Assembly: GCA_022360015.1 (NCBI GenBank)
Contig: JAKSDQ010000180.1
Span: 62,001-126,000 of the forward strand
Direction: 5' to 3'
DNA length: 64,000 nt
Source of the DNA: Cytophagales bacterium
GTDB taxonomy: Bacteria; Bacteroidota; Bacteroidia; Cytophagales; Cyclobacteriaceae
The translations under genes were made by a program, and so were the position numbers. Positions 16,751-25,634 of this stretch are shown here, piece by piece (the first letter of the stretch is position 1; every line of letters begins with the position of its first letter). The notes under the pieces are model-generated. The model was not told where the DNA came from. It did no database searches and was given only the letters and a program-made list of their open reading frames with translations.

Positions 16751-16812
16751 AAAATTAAAATGAAAATAGGCACTAAAATTAATCAATTCACCCCTATTTT
16801 CATTTTAATTTT
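16751..16812. repeat. 20-bp perfect AT-rich inverted repeat between susD and thyA
   Basis: The arm AAAATTAAAATGAAAATAGG (16751-16770) is exactly complementary to 16793-16812, with 22 bases between. The right arm continues into further TTTCATTTTAA words up to the susD stop codon at 16835. It can form a hairpin at the end of the susD transcript and may act as a terminator, although the stem is almost all A-T. Confidence 0.85.
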
Positions 16813-16834
16813 TATTTTCATTTTAACTTTTATC

Positions 16835-18322
16835 TCACGACGGGTTTTGGACGATGGTCGGGTTGGCATCTATTTCGTTCTGGGGTATTTGCCATTGCCA
16901 TCTGACGTCACCGGCCGGAACGAACATAACGTTATTGATCAGTGCAGAATTGTGGTTGGCACCGTTTCTGTCAAGAGGTATGTTCAGGCGTTTTAAGTCA
17001 AAAAACCTGAAACCCTCGCCCCAAAGTTCCCAGCGCCTTTGTAACAGGATTTCATCGATCAGGTCCTGGCCTGTATTGGTTGACAAGACGTAGGCCGCAT
17101 CCCTGGCTGAAGCCAGAGGATATAAGGCTTCAGCGGCATCAGGATCACCCAGCCTTGCTTTGGCTTCTGCCTCGATCAGGTACATTTCCGACGCCCTCAT
17201 ATAGGGGACATCACCGCGGCTGTCTCCGGTGCCGAAAGCCAGGAACTTCTGATTGGTATAAGGAAAGCGTTTATGCCGGCTGCTTATTTCAATTCCGACT
17301 GGCAAATTCGGATGCTCACCAGTGGGGTCAAAAATGGCAGAACGGACATCGGTAGAAGGTATTTGATCGTACAGAAGACTGTTAATGGATTTTGGATTGC
17401 CCCGGATATTGGACGAGCTAAAGTTTCTGGAAATCCATGCGTGAAAATTCGTAAAGGCCGATCCTTGTTCCTCATTATAATGACCTCCCCACATCCATTC
17501 ATCGATTGTGTAATCGTTGAACCCTGATGCGTACGTAGTACTGTCCATCAAAGAAAAGCCTTCCCTGGCCATTGCAGCCATTTCCGCTGCTACCGCATAG
17601 TTACCCTGGGCCAATGATACCCTGGCCTTCAGGCCTATGGCAACATTTTGGTTAATATGAGAAGCGTTGGGCCTGTTATAGTCCTCCAGGAGAGGGATAG
17701 CCAAATCAAGATCTGAATTAATCTGGGTGTATACCTCTTGCACCGTAGCCCGGGGCCTGCTATCAATAGCGTTGTCGATAATAATCGGTATCCCTAAATG
17801 GTCATTTGATCCCGCGGCATCATACCTTTGGGCATACAACCGCACCATATGAAAATGGGCAAAAGCCCGGTAAGCATGCGCCTGGCCTAAAACAATATTC
17901 CGGTCCTCCTCCTCGCCCACAGCGTCAGGAGCCACTTCAATGATGATATTGGCATTTTTAACCACTTTGTATAAAACCCTCCATGCATGCCTGTCATCGG
18001 TATCATTGGCATTGGTATGATCATTCCAACTGGCCATGTTGATCCACCAACCATTGGCACGGGCATTCATAACCATATCCTCACCAAGCGCATCATTTTG
18101 AATCATCATGGCGGAAATACCCCCTCGCCCGTTTGAGCCTTGTCTGGTATATAACAATCTGTGAATCCCGTTGACCACCAGAAATAAGCCGTCAAGAGTA
18201 GACGTGGCAATTTCATCGGTTACAGCATCTGTCGGGGTCTGATCCAAAAAGTCATCACTGCAGGAGGTTGAAAAAAAGACCATGGTAACCATTAATAGAA
18301 AGCAGATTATATTTGTTTTCAT
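16835..18322 (-). CDS. SusD/RagB family nutrient-binding lipoprotein
   Basis: A 495-residue outer-membrane lipoprotein (signal MVTMVFFSTSC, lipidated cysteine near 21, followed by SDDFLDQTPTDAVTDE, the typical SusD start). Family features include the TPR-like helices with AHAYRAFAHFHMVRLYAQRY around 145-165 and the C-terminal YMRASEMYLIEAEAKARLG and WELWGEGFRFFDLKRL segments. SusD proteins lie over the SusC pore and capture an oligosaccharide or peptide ligand. It lies 11 bases after the SusC gene. No glycosidase is in the same unit, so the ligand cannot be deduced. Confidence 0.97.
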   Translation of the reverse strand: MKTNIICFLLMVTMVFFSTSCSDDFLDQTPTDAVTDEIATSTLDGLFLVVNGIHRLLYTRQGSNGRGGISAMMIQNDALGEDMVMNARANGWWINMASWNDHTNANDTDDRHAWRVLYKVVKNANIIIEVAPDAVGEEEDRNIVLGQAHAYRAFAHFHMVRLYAQRYDAAGSNDHLGIPIIIDNAIDSRPRATVQEVYTQINSDLDLAIPLLEDYNRPNASHINQNVAIGLKARVSLAQGNYAVAAEMAAMAREGFSLMDSTTYASGFNDYTIDEWMWGGHYNEEQGSAFTNFHAWISRNFSSSNIRGNPKSINSLLYDQIPSTDVRSAIFDPTGEHPNLPVGIEISSRHKRFPYTNQKFLAFGTGDSRGDVPYMRASEMYLIEAEAKARLGDPDAAEALYPLASARDAAYVLSTNTGQDLIDEILLQRRWELWGEGFRFFDLKRLNIPLDRNGANHNSALINNVMFVPAGDVRWQWQIPQNEIDANPTIVQNPS

Positions 18323-18333
18323 TTTCTTGATTT

Positions 18334-21300
18334 TTAAAATGTCACATTAACACCCATGGTGATTACCCTGGAGGGGGTAAACCTGTTTTGTGTAGTCCCA
18401 TTAAAGTTCTGGTTAACATCCATTCCTACACGTTCGGTCTTTAAGAACAGATTTTCCCCGTTGGCATAAACACGGGCACTCTCTATGCCAAGGGTGCTTA
18501 AAATGGAATTTGGCAAATCATAAGAGAAATTTAATTGCCTCAGGGAGATAAAGCTGGAACTCACCAACCACCGGTCAGAGCCGGCGTCAAATATACCGTC
18601 TTTAGACACATCGAGTCTGGGTACGTCTGTCATGTCCCCGGGCCTTTGCCAACGCCGAAGAATATCGGTACTAAAGGTGTTTCCATAGTCCCCGGGAGAC
18701 ATCAATCCGGCCCAGTTGGTATCATAGGTCTCACCTCCAATCTGGTAGGTAAACAAGAAACCTAAACGAAAGTTTTTGTAGGTTAACGTGTTGGTGAAAC
18801 TTCCGAAAACATCCGGAATGGCAGTACCCACAAAATCACGTTTTGCATTGTTGTGGTTAGTAGTAACCAGCACGCCGTCTACGGTCCTGACCGACGCATC
18901 ATTGACATCTGCATTGTCATCCAGGACAAACAACGCAGCACCATCAGAAGGATCGACACCATACCAATCCCTGAGCCAGTAATCAAATATTGACCCACCA
19001 ACTACCAATTTTTTAGTCCCGGTGATAATTTCTTCCTGGGGAAGTTTGGTAAACTCATTCCTGATTGTAGCGGCATTGACATTTAAATTCCAGTTAAAGT
19101 ACTGGTTTTGAATAATATCCATTGACAGATTGACTTCAACTCCACGGTTGAACATAGAACCGATGTTTGAAAACCTGTCATCAATACCTACTGACAGAGG
19201 CAACGGAACTTCGAAAAGCAGGCCATCGGTATTCCGGTTATAATACTCCACACTGCCCGATACCCTGTAGTTGAATAATTCAAACTCAATCGCCACATCA
19301 GATTGAGAATTTGACTCCCATTCCAGGTTCGAGGATCCCAATTGGTCAAACAATATTCCAGGTTCACTGGCATTGTTATTGTCAAGTGCAAACAGCTCCT
19401 GATTGGCAAAAAAACTTATACCGTTGTTATTGGGATCATTATCCAGATTGGAGTCGTTACCAACCTCGCCGTAAGAGGCCCTTAATTTTAATACATTTAA
19501 CCAACTGTTTTTCGGGAAAAAGGCCTCTTGATCAATTCTCCAGGCACCACCTATAGACCAAAAGTTACCCCATCTTGTGTTTTCGTCAAACCTCGAAGAT
19601 CCATCCCTACGAAAAGAAGCAGACAGATAGTATTTGTCTGCGAAGTCGTAGTTAAGACGTGCGAGATATCCTTCAGTGGTATATTTGTTGGTAAAAGACT
19701 CGAGTTCTGTGGGTGTTGTGAAATTTATCAGTTCATTATTCCCATCTGCTATTAATACCCTGCGATTTCCGGTTAAGGAGTTAAATTCATATTCAAAACT
19801 TTCATGCCCCACCAAGGCTGAAATGGTGTGTAAGCCCAGATCTTTGGTATAGTTGAGAAGCTGATTATAAATAATGGAAGTCCTTGTTGTGGCATCGCGG
19901 CCTGCCCTACCGTCAGGGGCACCATCTCCCACGATAGGGTTTTCAAATTCTTCATTGTTAAAGAATCGCTTATCCAGGCCGGCATTGAAAGTAAATTTAA
20001 AATCTTTCAGAAAATACAGATCAATAAAGGCCCTGGAAGTTAAGGTGAAAATTTTATCACGGTCCAGATTCAGTGTTGTTTCCTGAATAGCATGTCTTCC
20101 ATTGGTATTTCCTACCCTGTTATCGCCCAGGTCAAATATTTTATCCCCATTTCTGTCCAGGATAAACTCCCCTGTCACAGGATCATGTTCGTGGATTGGA
20201 TAAATGGGGGCAATTCTTCTCGTGGAAAAGAAGGGGTTTACAAAGCTGGTGCTACCTCCGTCTGCTGCCTGATTGGATACCGATGATGCTCCGGACAGGT
20301 TGATACCCGTTTTAATCCAGTCTTTTGGCTGAGTACTCACGTTAATACGACCTGAGATCCGCTGAAAATCGGCGTTAAGAATCCATCCCCTGTCATCCAG
20401 ATACCCCAATGAGGCAAAGTAACTGGTTTTCTCTGTGCCACCCTGATAGGAAAAATCCACGTTGGTACGCGATCCTCCCCGGGTCAAAGCATCCTGCCAA
20501 TCCAGATCATCCGGATACAACAGTTCCGCCTCAGGATTGAGCCTTCCGTCGGGAAGCACGATCTGATCGTTGGGCACATTAAACGGATTGGTTTCCAGCA
20601 AACCGAAGATCCTATCCGACGCCTGCTGATTAGCCTGCTCCTGAGGCATGTTTCTCGAAATGGATAAGCTATTTCTGTACGCTTCCCACATCAACGGGTA
20701 ATACTGCTCGGCAGTCACCCTCTCATATTCATCAATAGACCGGGAGGTCACCCCCTGGCTGATATTTAGCGAAAATTTTGATTCCCCGCTCTTACCCGAT
20801 TTAGTGGTAAGCACGACTACACCATTGGCTGCCTTACTTCCATAGAGCGCGGTAGAGGCTGCATCTTTGAGGACTGTAATGCTCTCAATATCATTGGGAT
20901 TAATACTTGAAAGACTTCCCGAGAATATCACTCCATCAACTACAAACAGTGGATTTCTCGAAGCAGTCACTGAGCCAATTCCTCTTACCCTGATGGGTGA
21001 AGCGTCACCTGGCTGGCCACTGGCCGGTGAAAATTGTACGCCCGGCGCACCTTCTATGGCAGAGGTAATATTGGTTAAAGCCCTGCCTTCCAGTGCTTCT
21101 GCATCGATCTGGGTGGCCGAACCGGTAAAGGTTCCCTTCTCAGCAGTTCCGTAAGCTACCACAATCACCTCAGCCAGCTCAGTTAAATCCTGAACAAGGG
21201 TTGTATTCACAACAGATCTTCCGTTGATACTTACTTCCTCCACGTTGTATCCAATGAAAGAAAATACCAACGTCTCAGCGTCATCCGGTACATCGATCCG

Positions 21301-21816
21301 GTAATTGCCATCAATATCGGTTACCGTACCAATAGATGTTCCCTTCACCACTACATTGACCCCCGGAATAGGATCGCCTTCGACTGAAGTTACTTTGCCG
21401 GAAATCTCAGTAAGCAGTACCACCTCTATCTTTGACGCATTATTGGATTTCTTTATTTTCTTTACGTCAATGGTATTATTGATTTGCTTGAAGTGCAACG
21501 ATGCTTCCGTCGACAACCGGATCAGAATATCAGCAATTGAATAGCGTTTGTAAGGCATATTGATTTTCACCTCATTGTCGATATCCTTGATGTCATAGGT
21601 AAATTTAAATTGGCTGCGGGTTTCAATTTCTTTGAGGGCATCAATAACTGAAACCTCGCTAAACTGAACCGCCAGATGCTGTTCTCTTACGCTGTAATAC
21701 TTTTGTGCAATTACATCATTTGCCAGAATAACTGTCGCGAAAATTGCTTGCAGTATCAAGCTAAAAACAAAATATTTTGTAGCCATAATAAATATTGCGA
21801 GTAGTTTTCTTTTCAT
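18334..21816 (-). CDS. SusC/RagA TonB-dependent transporter with STN signalling domain
   Basis: A 1160-residue outer-membrane transporter. Order: long N-terminal signal, STN (secretin/TonB short N-terminal) domain about 48-118 (VQFSEVSVIDALKEIETRSQ), carboxypeptidase-D-like beta-sandwich about 133-212 (ISGKVTSVEGDPIPGVNVVV), TonB plug about 220-340 (VVAYGTAEKGTFTGSATQID, VRGIGSVTASRNPLFVVDGV) and a barrel of about 800 residues ending in a terminal VNVTF. The STN domain contacts a FecR anti-sigma factor, so this is a signalling transporter controlled by the fecR and sigma genes directly upstream. It pairs with the SusD gene downstream. Confidence 0.97.
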   Translation of the reverse strand: MKRKLLAIFIMATKYFVFSLILQAIFATVILANDVIAQKYYSVREQHLAVQFSEVSVIDALKEIETRSQFKFTYDIKDIDNEVKINMPYKRYSIADILIRLSTEASLHFKQINNTIDVKKIKKSNNASKIEVVLLTEISGKVTSVEGDPIPGVNVVVKGTSIGTVTDIDGNYRIDVPDDAETLVFSFIGYNVEEVSINGRSVVNTTLVQDLTELAEVIVVAYGTAEKGTFTGSATQIDAEALEGRALTNITSAIEGAPGVQFSPASGQPGDASPIRVRGIGSVTASRNPLFVVDGVIFSGSLSSINPNDIESITVLKDAASTALYGSKAANGVVVLTTKSGKSGESKFSLNISQGVTSRSIDEYERVTAEQYYPLMWEAYRNSLSISRNMPQEQANQQASDRIFGLLETNPFNVPNDQIVLPDGRLNPEAELLYPDDLDWQDALTRGGSRTNVDFSYQGGTEKTSYFASLGYLDDRGWILNADFQRISGRINVSTQPKDWIKTGINLSGASSVSNQAADGGSTSFVNPFFSTRRIAPIYPIHEHDPVTGEFILDRNGDKIFDLGDNRVGNTNGRHAIQETTLNLDRDKIFTLTSRAFIDLYFLKDFKFTFNAGLDKRFFNNEEFENPIVGDGAPDGRAGRDATTRTSIIYNQLLNYTKDLGLHTISALVGHESFEYEFNSLTGNRRVLIADGNNELINFTTPTELESFTNKYTTEGYLARLNYDFADKYYLSASFRRDGSSRFDENTRWGNFWSIGGAWRIDQEAFFPKNSWLNVLKLRASYGEVGNDSNLDNDPNNNGISFFANQELFALDNNNASEPGILFDQLGSSNLEWESNSQSDVAIEFELFNYRVSGSVEYYNRNTDGLLFEVPLPLSVGIDDRFSNIGSMFNRGVEVNLSMDIIQNQYFNWNLNVNAATIRNEFTKLPQEEIITGTKKLVVGGSIFDYWLRDWYGVDPSDGAALFVLDDNADVNDASVRTVDGVLVTTNHNNAKRDFVGTAIPDVFGSFTNTLTYKNFRLGFLFTYQIGGETYDTNWAGLMSPGDYGNTFSTDILRRWQRPGDMTDVPRLDVSKDGIFDAGSDRWLVSSSFISLRQLNFSYDLPNSILSTLGIESARVYANGENLFLKTERVGMDVNQNFNGTTQNRFTPSRVITMGVNVTF

Positions 21817-21915
21817 AATTTAGTAAAGTTAGTTGTGCGATTTTTCATTGAATACAGGATAACCTGGCGATATTGTTAACGCCTGTTATCTGGTTTGTCA
21901 CTGCAATAGATTTAG

Positions 21916-21944
21916 ACCGGGACCGGCTTTTTGCCGGCCCCGGT
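21916..21944. repeat. GC-rich hairpin between fecR and susC
   Basis: A 12-bp stem with one mismatch, ACCGGGACCGGC (21916-21927) and GCCGGCCCCGGT (21933-21944), with a TTTTT loop. On the plus strand it is followed by a T-run and looks like an intrinsic terminator; on the minus strand, the direction of fecR and susC, the run precedes the stem instead. It could stabilise the 5' end of the susC mRNA or stop antisense transcription. Confidence 0.75.
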
Positions 21945-21986
21945 TTTTCATAGGAGGGTCTTCTTCATAAGCATTTCTTTTAGCGT

Positions 21987-23063
21987 TTAATTTTCATAGA
22001 TTATTGTTACTTCATGATCTCGTTGTTGAAATTCAAACCCTTCCACAAACCCTATGCGCTGTAGTATCCTGTCCAGGCTTTCCCTTTGGAATTCCCCACT
22101 GTAATTCCATTGCTGGCCAACCCCGTTTTTGAGTATAATCTTCACATTGAACCAGCGCTCTAATTTATTCTTAACCTCCCGGAACGAGGCATTTTCAAAA
22201 TAGATGGTGCCATCCTTCCATACGATGTCTGATTTAAAATCGTAATAGCTCTTCCGGATACTGAAATCCTGTAGATCATATAACAGTTTTTCCCCTGGCG
22301 CAAGTACTACATCCTCAAAATGAGGCTTGTGCAAATCTTTTGTGGAAATATTTTCCTTCACCAGTACTTTCCCGCTTACCAATGATACAGCCACGTTCTG
22401 GTCTTCCGGAAAGGCACTGATATTAAATGAAGTACCCAAAGCCACCACATGCAGATTGTTCATCTGGACCACAAAAGGCCTTGTATGCTCCTTGGCCACT
22501 TCAAAGAAAGCCTCACCTTTTAGTTCGACGATACGTTGCCTGGCGGTAAACTTTTCAGGATAGGTAAGCCTACTTTCAGAGTTAAGCCAAAGTACAGTGC
22601 CATCGGGCAGCGAAATCTGGGACTTCTGTCCACGAGGATTTTCTTTGGTTATGTACTTCACCGGCGCTTGAATCAGGGGCGCAGGCTGCTCCCGCGTTTG
22701 AATGTAAACCACCAGCGTGGCAATCAGGATGATAATCACCCCTGCCAGCCTTGTAATCATAGTATGCAGGTTCGCGAAGTAGTTGGGCCGCGCACCAACC
22801 TGTTTTTGTGCCATCGATGTCGAAGCTTCACCTTTCAGTATATTAAGCAAGACCTCTTTATAATCTTCTTCGTCCGGCACCGTGGCTTCAAAATCTAAAG
22901 CAAGCAGCAGCTCACGGGCCTTTAGTATCGTTTCCCTTTGATTTGGATGGCTAATCAACCAGTTTTTCCAGAAAATCTCAGACTCCGTATCAGGGTTTTG
23001 TACCCATCTTTTGAATTCTTCATCCTGAAGAAAATCTTCCAAATGATAATTTTCGTAATTCAT
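21987..23063 (-). CDS. FecR family anti-sigma factor
   Basis: A 358-residue inner-membrane protein. Residues 1-80 form the cytoplasmic sigma-binding part (HLEDFLQDEEFKRWVQNPD), 105-121 are a transmembrane helix (RLAGVIIILIATLVVYI), about 145-245 are the periplasmic FecR domain (SLPDGTVLWLNSESRLTYPE, then ELKGEAFFEVAKE and VVALGTSFNISAF), and about 285-355 are the DUF4974-like C-terminal domain (FENASFREVKNKLERWFNV). It holds the adjacent sigma factor inactive until the STN domain of the SusC transporter signals ligand binding. It is encoded after sigma and before susC. Confidence 0.96.
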   Translation of the reverse strand: MNYENYHLEDFLQDEEFKRWVQNPDTESEIFWKNWLISHPNQRETILKARELLLALDFEATVPDEEDYKEVLLNILKGEASTSMAQKQVGARPNYFANLHTMITRLAGVIIILIATLVVYIQTREQPAPLIQAPVKYITKENPRGQKSQISLPDGTVLWLNSESRLTYPEKFTARQRIVELKGEAFFEVAKEHTRPFVVQMNNLHVVALGTSFNISAFPEDQNVAVSLVSGKVLVKENISTKDLHKPHFEDVVLAPGEKLLYDLQDFSIRKSYYDFKSDIVWKDGTIYFENASFREVKNKLERWFNVKIILKNGVGQQWNYSGEFQRESLDRILQRIGFVEGFEFQQRDHEVTIIYEN

Positions 23064-23252
23064 AAACCTTTTCCGTCCTCATTAGTATAAGGGAGTGTTT
23101 GGTGAAATGACATCTATATTTTGGAAAAAACTGTGATGGGATGGCGGGAGAGGTGGGATATCGGGGTGGTGGTACAGTGGGTTAAAGGAATGGTGGGGTG
23201 GTGGAATAGTGGAATGATGAAATGCTGGGTTATGGGTGGTTGAGTTATTGAG
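23064..23252. repeat. low-complexity spacer between sigma and fecR
   Basis: From about 23148 to the sigma stop codon the plus strand is built from degenerate GGTGGAATGATGG-like words; on the transcribed minus strand this is C-rich and G-poor. It is the same kind of sequence as 9972-10080 and likewise begins at a stop codon. It separates two genes that are expected to be co-expressed. Confidence 0.6.
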
Positions 23253-23891
23253 TTATTGGGGATCGACTTCCGATTTTAGTACCTTCAGGGCCTTGTAAAC
23301 CAGGTTTCTGGCTGATTTAATATTTTTGAGATCCATCATTTCCATCACCTGGCCGTAATCCATGTTTTCATAAAAATAGTAATAGATCACTTCCCCTTGT
23401 CTTTTTGTCAGTTTCTTCAGGGCCATATTCAGTTGCCGGAGTTTTTGTTCTTCAAGCTGCCGGTTAATCATCAGATGCTCCGCAGACAATGTCACTTTAA
23501 AATCATGACCGAAATACTTTTGAATGTTGAGAGAGTTGGTCTGAAGTCTTTTCTGGCAGACAATCACTTTTCTCTTAATGGATTTAAACAGGTATAGCTT
23601 GATTGAGGTGGTATCTGAGAGGTTTTTTCTGTTTTTCCTGAGTTCTATAAATAAATCCTGAATACAATCTTTTATCAGTTCTTTGTCCTGTATGAATTGT
23701 GAACTAAAAGTAAAAAGCTTTTTGAAATATTGGCGGTATATAAAAGTAAAAGCAGATTCATTTCCTCTTTTAAAATTCCTCCATATTTCCAAATCACCTT
23801 TCGAGGCAAATGCATCCGGCCTTTCATCGCTGCTTTTTTCGGGAGCGTAAACTTCAATCTTTAGGTTTTTATGTAGGTCAGGGTTAGTCAA
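23253..23891 (-). CDS. ECF-type RNA polymerase sigma factor
   Basis: A 212-residue sigma-70 family protein. Region 2 lies at about 38-105 (FKRGNESAFTFIYRQYFKKL, then IKDCIQDLFIELRKNR), and region 4 at about 140-205 with the helix-turn-helix KKLTKRQGEVIYYYFYENMD, YGQVMEMM. It directs transcription of the SusC/SusD genes under FecR control. No ATG is available upstream of region 2: the frame opens with TTG at 23891 after a stop codon three codons upstream. The N-terminal 30 residues are longer than in most ECF sigmas. Confidence 0.93.
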   Translation of the reverse strand: MTNPDLHKNLKIEVYAPEKSSDERPDAFASKGDLEIWRNFKRGNESAFTFIYRQYFKKLFTFSSQFIQDKELIKDCIQDLFIELRKNRKNLSDTTSIKLYLFKSIKRKVIVCQKRLQTNSLNIQKYFGHDFKVTLSAEHLMINRQLEEQKLRQLNMALKKLTKRQGEVIYYYFYENMDYGQVMEMMDLKNIKSARNLVYKALKVLKSEVDPQ

Positions 23892-23998
23892 AATAAAGAA
23901 TCAGACAGATCAAAATACTAAGCCGATTCTTTAAAAAAAAATAATTTTTGTGAAAAAGTAGGCTTTTACACCCAAAAGTTCGGTATAAAGAGATATTT

Positions 23999-24017
23999 AC
24001 CCCCTATATTGGGGGGT
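23999..24017. terminator. hairpin downstream of the aminopeptidase P gene
   Basis: Stem ACCCCC (23999-24004) and GGGGGT (24012-24017) about 40 bases after the stop codon of the leftward aminopeptidase P gene. The following minus-strand sequence is AT-rich rather than a clean T-run, so termination is probable but not certain. Confidence 0.5.
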
Positions 24018-24054
24018 TACAAAGAATGGCCACTTGTGATTTAATCCCATACGC

Positions 24055-25476
24055 CTAAAAATTTGGGGATAGCTGACCTTTTGATTCGACCCTGGTTTTT
24101 TCAACTTCAGCGACGGTTTTAGGTACTGGTTTACCCAGCAGCCGGGCACCGCTTTCGGTAATAAGAAAGTCCTCTTCTACCCTGATCCCACCAAAATCCC
24201 TGTAGCTTTCCAGTTTTTCATAGTTAATAAACGCGGCATGTTTGTTGTCGCTCTTCCACAGGTCAATCAGCTCAGGGATAATGTAAATGCCCGGTTCAAT
24301 AGTAAGCACAAACCCTGGTTCAAGTGCTCTGCCAAGTCTCAGTGATTTTAAACCGAACGCTGTACTTTTTTTCATGGTTTCGGTGTAGCCTACATATTGT
24401 TCTCCCAGGTCTTCCATATCGTGAACGTCCAGCCCCATCATATGGCCCAGACCGCATTGAAAAAACATCGTATGCGCCCCGGCAGCTACCGCCTCATCCA
24501 CATCCCCGGTCATTAAGCCGGCACCTTTTAAACCTTCCGTCAGGGCTTTGCAGGCGGTTAAGTGTACTTCTCTAAAAGGAATGCCTGGCGCCAGGGCCTT
24601 AACGGCTGTATCATGGGCATTTACAACAATCTCATAAAGTTCCTTTTGCCTGGTGGTAAAATGATCATCAACAGGAAAAGTTCTGGTCATATCCCCGGCA
24701 TAGCCACTGGTGGTTTCAGCCCCGCAGTCCACAAGCACAAGGTCACCGTTCTGCAACATATTCCCATGATAGTGATTGTGCAGGATCTGACCGTTTTTTG
24801 TAAAGATGACTGGAAAAGACAACTGACCACCCGCGCCTATGGCGACTTCATGCAACGCGCCGACAATTTCGACCTCTTTTTTCCCTTCGGCAACCAGGGT
24901 CATCGCCGCCAGGTGCATATCTGCCGTGATGTCGACTGCCTTGTTGATCTCTGTAATTTCCAATTCCGACTTGTAAGACCTCTGGGAAACAATGGCTTTT
25001 ATCAAAGGAATGGAATGTCCCTTTGACACCGTCTGCTGATCCATTTCCAGCCAGGCGGACAGTTTCAGGCTGTTTTCCGGGCGGTATGGCGGCAGGTAAT
25101 GTATTTTTTGCGCGCCCTGTGACGCCCCGGACAGCAACAAGGTTAAGTCTTTGACAGTACCTGTGTGTCTCACGCCGGATCGGCTGGCTAACGCGGCAAT
25201 GGTGGGTTGAGGTCCTGTCCACACTATCGCATCTATGGACAAGTCATCTCCGTAAATCGTGGTTTTGTCATTGTCAACATCTATAACGGCCGCCAGACCT
25301 GGCAAACTCAGGCCAAAAAAGTACAAAAAGTTGCTGTCCTGCCGGAAATGATACCAGTTATCTTTGAAATTTATACTGCTTTCTTCATTTCCCAAAAAAA
25401 GGACAAGACCACTGCCGAGACTTTTTTTCAGCTTTTCCCGTCTTTCAGCATATACCGTAGCGTTAAACATGTTCAT
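24055..25476 (-). CDS. Xaa-Pro aminopeptidase family (M24B)
   Basis: A 473-residue cytoplasmic metallopeptidase that removes N-terminal residues preceding proline. The N-terminal creatinase-like domain is about 1-175. The catalytic pita-bread fold has the expected metal ligands: LVDCGAETTSGYAGDMTRTFPV (two Asp), CGLGHMMGLDVHD (His), TIEPGIYI (Glu) and GGIRVEEDFLI (Glu). There is no signal peptide. Start is ATG at 25476, with an alternative two codons later. It is divergent from the MMPL transporter gene. Confidence 0.93.
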   Translation of the reverse strand: MNMFNATVYAERREKLKKSLGSGLVLFLGNEESSINFKDNWYHFRQDSNFLYFFGLSLPGLAAVIDVDNDKTTIYGDDLSIDAIVWTGPQPTIAALASRSGVRHTGTVKDLTLLLSGASQGAQKIHYLPPYRPENSLKLSAWLEMDQQTVSKGHSIPLIKAIVSQRSYKSELEITEINKAVDITADMHLAAMTLVAEGKKEVEIVGALHEVAIGAGGQLSFPVIFTKNGQILHNHYHGNMLQNGDLVLVDCGAETTSGYAGDMTRTFPVDDHFTTRQKELYEIVVNAHDTAVKALAPGIPFREVHLTACKALTEGLKGAGLMTGDVDEAVAAGAHTMFFQCGLGHMMGLDVHDMEDLGEQYVGYTETMKKSTAFGLKSLRLGRALEPGFVLTIEPGIYIIPELIDLWKSDNKHAAFINYEKLESYRDFGGIRVEEDFLITESGARLLGKPVPKTVAEVEKTRVESKGQLSPNF

Positions 25477-25505
25477 TTACGTTTAAAGATTAACAATTAT
25501 TTCAT

Positions 25506-25513
25506 CAAAAGTA
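25506..25513 (-). promoter_or_regulatory. -7 promoter element of the aminopeptidase P gene
   Basis: On the minus strand the sequence is TACTTTTG, an exact match to the Bacteroidota TAnnTTTG element, about 30 bases before the start codon. The -33 region is weak. Confidence 0.5.
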
Positions 25514-25634
25514 TCTTTAAATCCAAAGAATATAAAATTTGATTTGGAAAAGCATTCTTTTCAATCTCTTTTGTTTTTAATTTGTTCTCTTTCAAATCAA
25601 ATAGGCGGGGTGCCGCAATCCCGAACTGTATTCT

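Noticed and set aside
22741-22780. Another partial match to the AGTCATACTATGACT palindrome (TCATAGTATG)
   Set aside because: Only ten bases match and it lies inside the fecR coding sequence, so it is compatible with chance.
13815-23891. A polysaccharide utilisation locus joining pullulanase with the SusC/SusD genes
   Set aside because: thyA and two spacers separate them, the strands differ, and the sigma/FecR control genes sit on the far side; the alpha-glucan link is not supported.
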